Positions 1-11,561 of a DNA stretch of 64,000 bases are shown here, piece after piece. The translations under genes were made by a program, and so were the position numbers. The notes beneath the pieces are model-generated. The model made no database searches, was not told where the DNA came from, and was given only the letters and a program-made list of their open reading frames with translations. Source of the stretch: Mikania micrantha (taxonomy: Eukaryota > Streptophyta > Magnoliopsida > Asterales > Asteraceae); NCBI GenBank assembly GCA_009363875.1, contig CM018690.1, positions 7,924,788-7,988,787 of the forward strand. Direction: 5' to 3'. Within the stretch, counting starts at the first letter, position 1. Every line of letters begins with the position of its first letter.

Positions 1-158
1 TAAATAGGGCATATGTACGGGACAAGCCCCAGCCACCATCCCACCACATACCGGACTGCTTAGCATATTGTTGTTAATGATAATTAAGCGTTTCACTCCA
101 TTCACCTTCATTTTAGATTTTAGCTTTCCACAAATTGAATCACCCCTGATTTCTTGAG
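1..158 (-). repeat. LTR fragment of E1 family
   Basis: This stretch repeats 15514-15666 in the right-hand E1 LTR almost base for base (the stretch beginning with the AGGGC..ATGTACGGGACAAGCC block). The match stops abruptly at about 158. It is probably a piece of the left (3') LTR of E1, cut by the window edge and by a rearrangement. Confidence 0.75.
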
Positions 159-574
159 TTCGTCATGTATCCATGATTACCCCAAAACACTTGTAGAAAT
201 ATAATATTAAATGTTTAATTAAACTAATAATTAAGCATTTAAATACAACTAAGACATGATGATTGGGCCTTATTTGACTCAATCAATTAGACTTAGTTGT
301 TGGTGGTTGTCCAAGTTGTACCCTCTCACACGTGGCCCATATTAGGCATGACCCAAAGTGAGTCTACCTGTATGCGTCGGGACTTTCCTGATGCTCATAT
401 CAGCTTGACCCATTGGCCTACTGTACATGTCGGGACTTTAAGGATATCCTTTGATTATTGATCGTCTTTGTTCTCTTGACTTCGTTTGATAGTATTAGTT
501 ATGCCCATATAGCTTGACTACAAGAGTCTACTATTGTGACGGGACTTTTCGTGTGTTACACGTGGTCTTGATTT
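159..574. other. Unclassified segment with three spaced TCGGGACTTT-type repeats
   Basis: No coding signal was seen. Three imperfect copies of a motif of the type AGTCTAC..GT..TCGGGACTTT start near 361, 416 and 524. The block replaces the expected remainder of the E1 RT, RNase H and integrase, so it may be a fragment of another LTR or a deletion scar. The family was not recognised. Confidence 0.4.
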
Positions 575-1661
575 ACAAATCATCAATCCTCGGCAATGGA
601 TACCGATTCTTGATAGTCAACTTGTTCAGCTCTCGATAGTCTATGCACATCTGAAATGATTCGTCTTTATTCTTCACGAACAAAACCGGAGCTCCCCAAG
701 GTGAGTAGCTCGGTCTGATGAATCCTTTGTCAAGTAGTTTCTGTAATTGGTTGGATAATTCCTGCATCTCTGAAGGTGCTAACCTGTAAGGAGATTTGGT
801 AACAGGAGTTGCTCAAGGAACTAAGTCAATATGGAACTCTACTGGTCGCGCAGGTGGCAAACCTGGTAGGTCTTTAGGAACTACTTTCGGATACTCTTTC
901 ACTACCGGCACATCTTGAATCTTTTTCTTGTCCTTCTCCTTTTCCACCACATGAGCCAGGAATGCTACGCACTGCTTCTTTAAACACTTACGTGCCTTTA
1001 TGCAAGAGATGATTTTGACACTTCGTTTTGCTTGATCCCCTCTGACTTCCAATACACGATCATTCGGCAATGGAATTCGAAGCAGCTTTTCAGAACAGAT
1101 GACTTCCACTCGATTAGAAGAAAGCCAATCCATTCCAACAATGACATCGAAATTACCCAACTCCATCGGTATCAAATCGATGGTGAATGTATGACCATTA
1201 AGTGTCAACGGGCAATTCCTGTGTACTGTACTGGCTGTGATTTGTTTCTCGTTAGGTACTTCTATGATGTAAGGGAATCTAACTGTTCCTCTGTAGAATC
1301 TAGTTGGCATGCAAAATCGGTAGAGATAAAACTCTGATCCGCACCAGTGTCAAATAGAACAGATGGATAAAATTCATGTAAGAGAAATGTACCAGTGACC
1401 ACATTCGGGTCTTGGCGTGCAGCTGGAGCTCCTATAGCAAAAGCTCTTCCACGGGGTGCTGGAACTGCCTGTTGTGCCTTCTTTGGCCAGTTCTTTACAA
1501 AGTGGCCCTATTCGCCATAGTTATAGCATCCATCGTTGTTCTGATTGTTGGGTGGAGGGAGAGCTAAAGCAGCATTGTTGACTGTTTTATTTGGTGTCAT
1601 TCTGCAATTCTGGACCCAATGTCCTTTTCTTCCACATCCTGTGTAGTGACGGCATGGATTG
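575..1661 (-). pseudogene. E1 gag C-terminus, protease and RT start (broken)
   Basis: Read on the minus strand from 1661. First come the last gag zinc knuckles: a GRKGHWVQNC-type knuckle, then a CYNYGE knuckle broken by a stop at 1508-1510. A retropepsin follows, with the FDTGAD active site (codons at about 1340-1351) and the usual VGMDWL region downstream. After an in-frame TGA near 813 comes the RT N-terminus, with DKGFIRPSYSPWGAPVLF and the CIDYRELNKLTIKN block. RT ends abruptly after PRIDDL at about 575, before the catalytic YxDD-type box. A frameshift separates the active-site half of the protease from its downstream half. In E1 this would encode RNA packaging and polyprotein cleavage, but it is inactive here. 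The 1661 end is the N1 insertion point inside gag; the reading continues at 11562. Confidence 0.9.
1657..1661. repeat. Target site duplication GATTG, left of N1
   Basis: GATTG immediately precedes the first base of the N1 5' LTR and is repeated at 11557-11561 immediately after its 3' LTR. A 5-bp duplication is what Ty3/gypsy integrase produces. Confidence 0.93.
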
Positions 1662-4595
1662 TGTAATATCCGTGATTTTGCGTTAACCACTCCGACGGTC
1701 TTTTCCGACTTGTAATTATAACGCATGTTGCTAAACTGAGTACGTTTGATTCATTAGTGTTATCACTATATATACACACACACTCAATATATATATATAT
1801 ATATATAAATATATATGTTTGTGTGTGTTTTATATGTATAAATATATCTACATTTACATATTTAAATATAATATATATATATAGGGAATATACGTATATA
1901 ATATATAATTTTGTGATATTATAAATTATATAATCTAAAATATTAAATACGTTATATTTAAAAATAATAATAATAAAATACATAATAAATAACACAAAGG
2001 AAGAAAAAATAAATCTTGGAACCAGCCCCCCCCCTCACCGCGTCTGTTTCGTTTTTTTTCCGGCGGCTCATAAGCCGGCCACCCGCCGGAATCCGGCAAC
2101 CATCCGGCCAACACCCAAAACCCGTTTAAATGCTCCAATCAATCGGGTAATTACACCCCCATGACTCAAATTGAATTCCTAACGTAACCGTACGATTAAA
2201 TCATGATATTTAACACATTAAACTCGGCTTTAATCATCTCATAACCGAAGCACTAACTCTCGAATTAAACTCGACTTTCGGTTTCAATTGGAGCGAATAA
2301 ACATAGGGTTATTACTCATTATGATCCTATGAACCTGAACATATCATCCAAATCCTCTCAAAAATTGTCTGTGATCGTGGAACAAGGAAGAACGGCAGTG
2401 AACTTTGTGGAGCTCGAAATCGATCAAAACCCGATCAAAACAAGTAAGTAAATACATATCTAGGATCGGTTTCAACATAGAACAATAACCCTCTATCAAT
2501 TTTAGTTAAAGATCATTCATTTGGTCGATTTGTGAATTAGGGTTCATAGGTAATTTGGGGAAATCTAAGTTAAAGTGAAATATATTTTTATCTGGATACC
2601 ATTGATGAATGTGTGTTTGTTCTGGTGGTCTCAGCTTGGGCAAGATGGATATATGGTCATGGGTTTGAATCCTACCCATACCATTTTTCTTATTTTGTTA
2701 TTTTTTTTATTTTTATTTTTAACTCATTTCTATCATCTTAAAAAAAATCAGAAAAATTCTATAAAAACTTTATAAAATCTGTAAAGCTATTTTACAAACT
2801 CAGAAAAATTTTAATAAATAAATTCATTTTATTTAATTATAAAACTAATTGTTTATGTTTATAAATAACTATTTAAATCATAAAAACACACTAAAACTAT
2901 TTATAAAATTCTATAGAAACTATACAACACTTCTGGAACTCATATGTACTTGCACAAATTTCTTATTAATTTTTATGCTATTAACTTATTTAATTTAATT
3001 TAAATGTATTAAATATCTATATAAATTATTCATTAAAAATACTTAAACTATTGTAAAAATTCTGGAAAAATTATATAATGTTTCTGGAACTCTTATAAAC
3101 CTGAGAAAATTTTTATTTTAATTTTTATAGCAGAAAATTATTTATTTTGACTTAAAAGCTTCATAAAACTGAATAAATAATTTATTAAAAATACTAAAAC
3201 AAATTTAAAAATTTTGAAAATTTTTACATATGTTATTTGGATTGAAACCAACTTAGAAATATTTTTTTTTGAATAAATATATTTTATTTGAATAAAAATG
3301 CTATTTAACTTGAATTATAAATACTATAAATAGATATTTTTTAGTCATATAAAATTTCAGAAAAATACATTTTTTTTCTGAAATAATTATTTTTAACAGA
3401 AAATATTTCTATTTCTATAAATTTATTTTATTTAAATAAAATAACAATCAGCTTAATTTAAAAACTTTATATTAAAACATAAACATAAGATTTTGTATTT
3501 AGTAATTTAATTTGAGATTTATATAATCGTTTTGTATAATACTTTAACTATTAAATATTTCTCAAGTTATTAACTTATGAATTTAATATCGTTATTTCCT
3601 TAACTTATTTTAATAAGTAACTATACAACATCGTCGTGTTTTATTAATCTAATCATCTAACTTAGCGTTGATCTCCCCAAATTCATTTAGAACATAAGTC
3701 TAGAACCTATAATGCCTTAGAACTTTACTTAGAACCTTTTGAACTTAGAAAACTTTGAACTTATAACTATAGGTTTATTGTGAGGATTCATTTCTCGCAA
3801 ATTTGGATTTTCAACTACTTGAACTCTCAATCTAGCTATCTTATCCAGGTGAGTTTCATATTCCCCTTTTCTTGATTTGATTTTGTTTTCAAAACATCGG
3901 GGATGAAACATGAACTTCAACTATTTGAACAATCTGTATCTATGAAATTTATCTTTTGATTTGAGCTTGTGTCCCAAACTACATGTGAACTATCCTCGAA
4001 ACTTGCATTGAACATTAACTATATTAGCCTGACTGTTGTGATGATAGCTATTGAACTGACCATTCCACCCAACCGGTGATCACTCAGTTACCAACTATTG
4101 AACTATGTATGTTTGAAATATTGTGCACAATTTGAACTATTGGAACTATAAGGGTAGTATGCATTACTATGCCTAACTTGGTTAACTAAGGTTTGATCTG
4201 CAATAGTTTAATGTATGTTTCCACATTAAGCCCTATCTATTGATATGTTTATGATACATGATGCAAACTTTGAACTATTAAACTATTTATCGAGTCAACT
4301 TTATGATTCTCACCAACTACTTTTGTAGTTGACCTTTCAAACTTTATCATGTTTCAGGTGCAACTTAGTGAGCTTTCGGGATGAACACATAAGACGCTTG
4401 GACTTTAGAAGCTTTAGAAATAATTTGAACTTTAGTTTTTGTTTATTCGAACTTTGGTTGTTTGCACTTAGTTTATTTGGTTTATAAGACAATGTAATTT
4501 GGTTGCATTAATTATGAAACATTTTAGTTGATCATGAGCTATTGAACAGTCACGTTCACGCCCCGACGTATTCCGCCGTCGGTTGGGGTGTGACA
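1662..4595 (+). repeat. N1 5' LTR (2934 bp)
   Basis: Direct repeat of 8799-11556, TG...CA ended. It contains (TA)n and (CA)n-like simple repeats at about 1765-1885, a GC-rich block near 2030-2110 and a very AT-rich centre (2690-3500). A splice-donor-like CAG|GTGAGT lies at 3846-3854, a CTCACCAAC box at 4309-4317 and an acceptor-like TTTCAG at 4352-4357 (see findings). The last 40 bases form a GC-rich potential hairpin before GTGTGACA. Compared with the 3' LTR it lacks the 227-bp MITE but keeps a segment of roughly 450 bp that the 3' LTR has lost. Confidence 0.93.
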
Positions 4596-4598
4596 GAT

Positions 4599-4616
4599 TG
4601 GTATCAGAGCCATGGT
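4599..4616 (+). promoter_or_regulatory. Primer binding site (tRNA-iMet) of N1
   Basis: TGGTATCAGAGCCATGGTT-like sequence begins three bases after the 5' LTR. TGGTATCAGAGC is complementary to the 3' end of plant initiator tRNA-Met, the usual minus-strand primer of plant Ty3 and many Copia elements. Confidence 0.92.
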
Positions 4617-6790
4617 TATAGGGAATTAGGTTATTAGACATGACCTAGACTATAGCCTAAGTTAGCTAGGATCTTATGTGTTCATCATACCTAGTTCTGT
4701 CCTTAGTCTTATTCTTGTCTCCATCCATCATTAGAAAAGTTTCAACAATTAAAACTTCATGATTCTGAAAACATTCTTAGACTTGTAGTCTAATCCAAAA
4801 TGAAAATCTCGTCAAAATCTTTGAGTTTTAAATGACAATTGTGGACACGTGCAATCTGGAAGGGTAATTACCTGAATCATGGGGTATTCTGTCTAGGAAA
4901 GTGTTTCGCATAAATCCAAACCAACTGTTGGACTTATTACACTTTCCTGGGAACCCTCGTGGTGAGTAGTTACTTTTAGGCTAAAGCATGTCTCTAACAA
5001 TTGTTGTACAAAACTTGAAAAACTTTGATTTGTCTAAAGTAACCATATATGGTTACACTCCATGTGTTTTTAAACAATTATCCTTTGATTTTATGAAACG
5101 TTCCTAAAGAATATTTAATATTCATCTCTGCTTTATGCCTCTTTGAACTTGAATCATTATTTGAACCCATTATCTTGTGAACTATATCTTATGTGAACTA
5201 CTCAATCAAGTTTGTGAACTATGTCTCAATTGATCTACTTGATCAAACTCGGAGAAATGCCTTGAGATAACTATTCAATCATACTTTATGAACCTTATTT
5301 GTAACTATGAATTTACATCATCAAGTGATGCAACTTAGAAAATCTACAAGCATAACTTTGAGAAATCAAGGTTATAAAACATTTAGTTAAGTGAATGTTC
5401 TCTTAACTATAATTATTTGTCATATAACAAGTGTTACTAGCTGAATCTTTGATATCCTTATCAAAACCTTGAACTCAAAGTAGTAGTACCATAAATAGAA
5501 GGAACCAGAATAATTGTGTAAGGTGAATTGACGATTATAGGGCCCATGTAATTGTCAATTTACAGGTACGCATGAATTTTGGTAATTTCCATTTTGATGA
5601 CTACATCCAAAACATAAACTTATGAAGTGACATTTTATATATCACTTAAACAAAATATCTAGTTCACTTTCCATCTAACCTTACCATGATTATGACAAAC
5701 TTCTCAACTAGCATGAACCACACATTCTTCTTTGTCACCTGATCTCTCAACTATAAAACATCTGGTCCCATTCCTTGAATCAAACTTGCAACGTAAGAGT
5801 GACCTATATTTATCATACCAATTTTGTAGGAATGACATGTTTCTCGCAAGATCTGACAAGGGTAGACGTTCACCTATTGGAAGTGTGGTGGGTTAGTGAC
5901 TAGGTTCGTTACATACCCCTTGTATAGATAAGCATCGTTAATACGAGGAAGATATACCATAGCCAGAGACTATGAGGTACTGTTTAGGGAATTTAGAACT
6001 TCACCCGTATTCTTAACATTTCAATCCCATAGTTCTAAATATAATCCCTCATCACACTGTGCTTTTAGGGAAAAATTTTGTTTACATCTTTCATGGTAGA
6101 ACACACTTACGATGATTATCTCGTATCTTATGGGGAACTTTTATCCCTACAATGAAATCTACAAAGCTTGAAACATAACATCTCAAAATTTCTCGATATT
6201 TATGTTTCAGACTTGTATTTTACTACCTGCCTTTAAACTATCATCAATGACTGTCCAAGTTTCTTTAAACAAGTATAAAAAAAATTTAAATTCTTAAGTG
6301 TGTAGTATTTAATGTAAAGCATCGAATACTTCCCTCGAACGATAAGTCACCACAAATGACTATGACATCCAACTAGCATTCTATCAACATACTTCTATCC
6401 CGTAGTATGAGCATACCATACGAGCTTGCAATGGGCATTCTTTTGAACAATTAGATCTAAACCTTGATATATATGCGATAACTATCGATGAGAAATCATT
6501 TTACATGAACACTAACTGTTGTGAAGCCCACAAACTTGTGATCTAAGAACTCAAACTTACAACTAAGAACCATATTCCTTTATCTAGGAAGAACAATCTA
6601 TTTCTACTTAACTTCAAGTCACTACTAGATCACCCAAGAATAAACCTTCATTCTGAATATCATTAACTTCGTAAAAGCAATATTCCAAATACTACTTTTT
6701 GTGCGATGAGTGATCACTATGAGTTCATACGTAGACATGTTGGACTAACCAAATGTGTCTGTAGTATTCATGGACCACACAAGTCGCATT
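4617..6790 (+). pseudogene. N1 former gag, protease and RT N-terminus region, decayed
   Basis: By position this should encode gag, protease and the start of RT. All frames are short and stop-filled, and no zinc knuckle or DSGA/DTGA active site was recognisable. Composition is AT-rich like the rest of the N1 body. Recognised only by context, between the primer site and the RT remnant at 6791. Confidence 0.5.
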
Positions 6791-7480
6791 AACGAACCTA
6801 GTTTAAACGAGTTCGTGATTACTTTCATTAATGACATCTTAATCTACCTTAGATCCAAATTGAACCACAAATAATGGTTGTGGTTAACCTTGAACTTTCC
6901 AAGAAAAGAACAACTTCTCGCCAAATTTTTCAAGGATGAATTTTGGTTTAGACAGTTTGAATCTTAAGTCACTTGTGCAAATGTGCAACTAGAAGAATAT
7001 TTGAATACCTCACAGTATTCTAACTAATAATAATGAATCTCATTAAAGGAGTCCAAAAAAAGAAGCCTTTTAAACCCATAAACCCATATTGTGTCGTACT
7101 TTCACTTTAAACTTTACGTAATGACAACGAAATTTTCAAACAGCAGAAACTTAACTTAAAACAACTCAAACGATTGCGAATGTAAAGTTCACTACTATCT
7201 TAATAAGGAAAATATCGTAACTAATAATCTTAGTCACCTGGACTGCAAATCCATGCATCCAGCTTAACAATATTCAAACTTGAACCAATAACCAGTCTTG
7301 TATCTTTAACACATCTCTTCAACCTCACAATATTCAGGTTTGAACCGATACTCAAACTGATATCTTTAAATTATAACACATCTATTCAATCTCACGGTAA
7401 ATCTCGTATCTTCAAATCATAATGCATCGTAGTCGTTGAGAGTCTTCTGCATATTTAACTTAGGTTCCTAATTGTAGCCA
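6791..7480 (+). pseudogene. N1 reverse transcriptase remnant
   Basis: The frame from 6791 reads NEPSLNEFVITFINDILIYL and continues RSKLNHK, clearly the RT catalytic region (normally F-I-D-D-I-L-I-Y). The FIDD box is FIND here (codons 6824-6835), so the first catalytic aspartate has become asparagine (GAT to AAT). Downstream, only fragments of the RNase H region are expected and none can be confidently read. Dead RT, kept only as a relic. Confidence 0.75.
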
Positions 7481-8300
7481 TTTGTGTACTTCCATCATGA
7501 ACGGGGTTCACATGACTCATTATTCTATTCCTACATGTATAGATAAAATGTACAAGGATCTTCGTAACCAGTATTGGTGGCACGATATGAAGAAAAACAT
7601 TTCCCTTTATGTATCAAAATGTCTTACGTACTTGAAAGTTAAAGTTGAACACCTACGTCTTTCTAGATTACTTGAACAACCAGAAATTCCCGTACTCAAT
7701 AGTTCCTTGTTTCTCTGAGACTCTACTTTGATTCCTGTCTCCACTACTGGTATGTCTTCTGCCATTCCCAATGCTTCCCTAGTGGCATCTTCATTATTTA
7801 TAACTAAATTCCCTCGAACATTCAGTGGGCATGACATCATTTGAGTAATTGTTGATCGTTTAACTAAGTCATCTCATTTTATGCCAATTCTTGAGGATTA
7901 TCGAACCGACAAGTTAGCTCGAATCTACATCGATCTTCTAGTCAGTCGTCATGGAGTTACTTTAAACATAATCTCTGATCGTGATAGTCGTTTTACTTCT
8001 CGTTTCTGACAATCTCTACAATTGGCATTGGGCACTAAATTGAAACTCAGTATTGCTTATCATCCTCAAATGGATGGTCAAACTAAATGGACTATCCAAA
8101 CTTTGGAGGATATGCTTAGAGCCTGTGTCATTGATTTTGGTGGCAATTGGGACTCTTATTTGCTATAGATCGAATTCTCGTACAATAACAGTTAACACAC
8201 GAGTATTAACATGGTACTTTATTGAAGTCCTTAATTAATTCAGAAACATATGATAAGATCATTAAAATCCATGTTAATCTTCGCATAGCGAGAAGCCAAC
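7481..8300 (+). pseudogene. N1 integrase remnant (zinc finger and core)
   Basis: At 7482-7718 the zinc-binding domain is readable: H..HYSIP....DKMYKDLRNQYWWHDMKK and then CLTY. The last zinc ligand, expected to be Cys, is Tyr. The core follows with DRLTKSSHF (first catalytic Asp, near 7853) and ISDRDSRFTSRF (second Asp, near 7980). The stretch GQTKWTIQTLEDML carries Lys where the third catalytic residue Glu is expected. In-frame stops occur after SRF and near 8167. Integrase would join element cDNA to target DNA; this copy is triply inactivated. Confidence 0.85.
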
Positions 8301-8574
8301 AAAAGAGTGATGCCGAAAATCATCGAAAACCCTTATAATTTGAAATTGGTGATCTAGTCCTTCTCAAAGTATCTCCTTAAAATGGTTGGTTCATTTTGGG
8401 AAGAAAGAGAAACTAGCTCCTCGTTACGTGGGTCCCTTCAAGATCATTGTTAGCTTACAAACTTGAACTACCTGAAGAACTAAGCAACTTTCATCCTACT
8501 TTTGACGTGACGAATTTGAAGAAGTGTCTAGCCGACAAAAATCTTCAAATTCCACTTGATTAAGCGCAAATTGA

Positions 8575-8764
8575 TGAAACTCGATACGTTTTGTTGAAAA
8601 CCTGTGGAGATCATGGATCATGGTGAGAAACAACTTAAACGCTGCCGAATACCGATAGTGTTAGTACGATGGGAATCTAAGTGTGGACCAAAAATCACTT
8701 GGGAACGTGAGGATCAAATGAAAGAGAAATATCCACATCTCTTCCTATCAACTTCGAGTAACTA
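8575..8764 (+). pseudogene. N1 pol C-terminus, chromodomain-like tail
   Basis: The frame at about 8640-8764 is open and reads IPIVLVRWESKCGPKITWER and then EDQMKEKYPHLF, ending in a natural stop. This pattern (V-R-W, T-W-E, M..KYP.LF) matches the C-terminal tail, often annotated as a chromodomain, of Tekay/Del-type chromoviruses. In that family it helps direct insertion to heterochromatin. The upstream linker is frame-broken. It is followed by TTTCGGGACGAAAT, typical of the run-up to the 3' LTR in these elements, and then a weak polypurine tract just before 8799. Confidence 0.7.
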
Positions 8765-8798
8765 ATTTCGGGACGAAATCTCTTAAAGTATGTGAGAC

Positions 8799-8921
8799 TG
8801 TAATATCCGTGATTTTGCGTTAACCACTCCGACGGTCTTTTCCGACTTGTAATTATAACGCATGTTGCTAAACTGAGTACGTTTGATTCATTAGTATTAT
8901 CACTATATACACACACACACT

Positions 8922-8963
<42 letters not shown>

Positions 8964-11556
8964 ATATATGTTTGTGTGTGTTTTATATGTATAAATATAT
9001 CTACATTTACATATTTAAATATAATATATATATATATAGGGAATAGGGAGGTATTCTATTAAGAACCATTTTTATGCTAGGAACTTGAGAACTACATAAT
9101 ACACTTGTACATTATGCTTTAAGTTTTGTACATAGAGTGGTTATTTAAAAGGGTAAAATAGTAACTTCTCATACTTTAAGGTTAAATTACTTTTATACCC
9201 CTAATAACATATGGTTTAAAATTAGTTCCTTTAGTTCTTTCATATTTAGTGGTTCTCAATAGAATAAGTCCCATAGGGAATATACGTATATAATATATAA
9301 TTTTGTGATATTATAAATTATATAATCTAAAATATTAAATACGTTATATTTAAAAATAATAATAATAAAATACATAATAAATAACACAAAGGAAGAAAAA
9401 ATAAATCTTGGAACCAGTCCCCCCCCTCACCGCGTCTGTTTCGTTTTTTTCCGGCGGCTCATAAGCCGGCCACCCGCCGGAATCCGGCAACCATCCGGCC
9501 AACGCCCAAAACCCGTTTAAATGCACCAATCAATCGGGTAATACACCCCCATGACTCAAATTGAATTCCTAACGTAACCGTACGATTAAATCAGGATATT
9601 TAACACATTAAACTCGGTTTTAATCATCTCATAACCGAAGCACTAACTCTCGAATTAAACTCGACTTTCGGTTTCAATTGGAGCGAATAAACATAGGGTT
9701 ATTACTCTTTATGATCCTATGAACCTGAACATATCATCCAAATCCTCTCAAAAATTGTCTATGATCGTGGAACAAGGAAGAACGACAGTGAACTTTGTGG
9801 AGCTCGAAATCGATTAAAACCCGATCAAAACAAGTAAGTAAATACATCTCTAGGATCGGTTTCAACATAGAACAATAACCCTCTATCAATTTTAGTTAAA
9901 GATCATTCATTTGGTCGATTTGTGAATTAGGGTTCATAGGTAATTTGGGGAAATCAAAGTTAAAGTGAAATATATTTTTATCTGGATACCATTGATGAAT
10001 GTGTGTTTGTTCTGGTGGTCTCAGCTTGGGCAAGATGGATATATGGTCATGGGTTTGAATCCTACCCATACCATTTTTCTTATTTTCTTATTTTGTTATT
10101 TTTTTATTTTTATTTTTAACTCATTTCTATCATCTTAAAAAAAATCAGAAAAATTCTATAAAAACTTTATAAAATCTGTAAAGCTATTTTACAAACTCAG
10201 AAAAATTTTAATAAATAAATTCATTTTATTTAATTATAAAACTAATTTTTTATGTTTATAAATAACTATTTAAATCATAAAAACACTAAAACTATTTATA
10301 AAATTCTATAGAAACTATACAACACTTCTGGAACTCATATGTACTTGCACAAATTTTTTATTAATTTTTATGCTATTAACTTATTTAATTTAATTTAAAT
10401 GTATTAAATATCTATATAAATTATTTATTAAAAATATTTAAACTATTGTAAAAATTCTGGAAAAATTATATAATGTTTCTGGAACTCTTATAAACCTGAG
10501 AAAATTTTTATTTTAATTTTTATAGCAGAAAATTATTTATTTTGATTTAAAAGCTTTATAAAACTGAATAAATAATTTATTAAAAATACTAAAACAAATT
10601 TAAAAATTTTGAAAATTTTTACATATGTTATTTGGATTGAAACCAACTCAGAAATATTTTTTTTGAACAAATATATTTTATTTGAATAAAAATGCTATTT
10701 AACTTGAATTATAAATACTATAAATAGATATTTTTTAGTTATATAAAATTTCAGAAAAATACATTTATTTTCTGAAATAATTATTTTTAACAGAAAATAT
10801 TTCTATTTCTATAAATTTATTTTATTTAAATAAAATAACAATCAACTTAATTTAAAAACTTTATATTAAAACATAAACATAAGATTTTGTATTTAGTAAT
10901 TTAATTTGAGATTTATATAATCGTTTTGTATAATACTTTAACTTTTAAATATTTCTCAAGTTATTAACTTATGAATTTAATATCGTTATTTCCTTAACTT
11001 ATTTTAATAAGTAACTATACAACATCGTCGTGTTTTATTAATCTAATCATCTAACTTAGCGTTGATCTCCCCAAATTCATTTAGAACATAAGTCTAGAAC
11101 CTATAATGCCTTAGAACTTTACTTAGAACCTTTTGAACTTAGAAAACTTTGAACTTATAACTATAGGTTTATTGTGAGGATTCATTTCTCGCAAATTTGG
11201 ATTTTCACCAACTACTTTTGTAGTTGACCTTTCAAACTTTGAACTATTTATCGAGTCAACTTTATGATTCTCACCAACTACTTTTGTAGTTGACCTTTCA
11301 AACTTTATCATGTTTCAGGTGCAACTTAGTGAGCTTTCGGGATGAACACATAAGACGCTTGGACTTTAGAAGCTTTAGAAATAATTTGAACTTTAGTTTT
11401 TGTTTATTCGAACTTTGGTTGTTTGCACTTAGTTTATTTGGTTTATAAGACAATGTAATTTGGTTGCATTAATTATGAAACATTTTAGTTGATCATGAGC
11501 TATTGAACAGTCACGTTCACGCCTCGACGTATTCCGCCGTCGGTTGGGGTGTGACA
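8799..11556 (+). repeat. N1 3' LTR (2758 bp, including a 227-bp MITE)
   Basis: Direct repeat of 1662-4595 with very few substitutions where I compared them. Differences are a longer (TA)n tract at 8925-8960, the MITE insertion at 9046-9272, and loss of the region equivalent to about 3814-4275. A templated patch of about 33 bases at 11206-11240 repeats sequence found again at 11272-11306. It ends GTGTGACA and is followed by the GATTG duplication. Confidence 0.92.
9046..9272. mobile_element. MULE-type MITE, 227 bp, inside the N1 3' LTR
   Basis: Present only in the 3' LTR; the 5' LTR has the uninterrupted empty site near 1883-1892. Terminal inverted repeats are about 23 bp: the left starts GGGAGGTATTCTATTAAGAA, and the right end reverse-complements to GGGACTTATTCTATTGAGAA. 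The flanking duplication ATAGGGAATA occurs at 9036-9045 and 9273-9282 (9-10 bp). A duplication of this length is typical of Mutator-like elements. Non-coding, so it was moved by a transposase from elsewhere. Confidence 0.88.
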
Positions 11557-11561
11557 GATTG
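11557..11561. repeat. Target site duplication GATTG, right of N1
   Basis: Matches 1657-1661. The E1 gag resumes at 11562. Confidence 0.93.

Larger units (their letters stand above)
1662..11556 (+). mobile_element. N1: complete LTR retrotransposon (Ty3/gypsy, Tekay-like), 9.9 kb, nested in E1 gag
   Basis: Plus-strand element bounded by two LTRs (1662-4595 and 8799-11556), each beginning TGTAATATCC and ending GGGGTGTGACA, and by the duplication GATTG. It has a tRNA-iMet primer site directly inside the 5' LTR. The order RT, integrase zinc finger, integrase core and a chromodomain-like tail places it in Ty3/gypsy. LTRs near 2.9 kb, the iMet primer and the VRW..TWE.ED.M..KYP.LF tail suggest the chromovirus Tekay/Del lineage (inference from family knowledge). 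Most of the internal 4.2 kb has lost open frames although the two LTRs are very similar, so it was probably mobilised in trans. It splits the E1 gag inside a zinc-knuckle region. Confidence 0.93.

Noticed and set aside
4599..4616. tRNA gene hits at TGGTATCAGAGC sites (also 14793, 18915, 36710)
   Set aside because: Only the 3' tRNA-complementary stretch is present, always 3-4 bases from an LTR edge; these are primer binding sites.
11206..11310. Splicing-derived loss of the LTR intron in the N1 3' LTR
   Set aside because: The deleted segment does not start at the GTGAGT site or end at the TTTCAG site, and it includes a templated insert, so template switching fits better.
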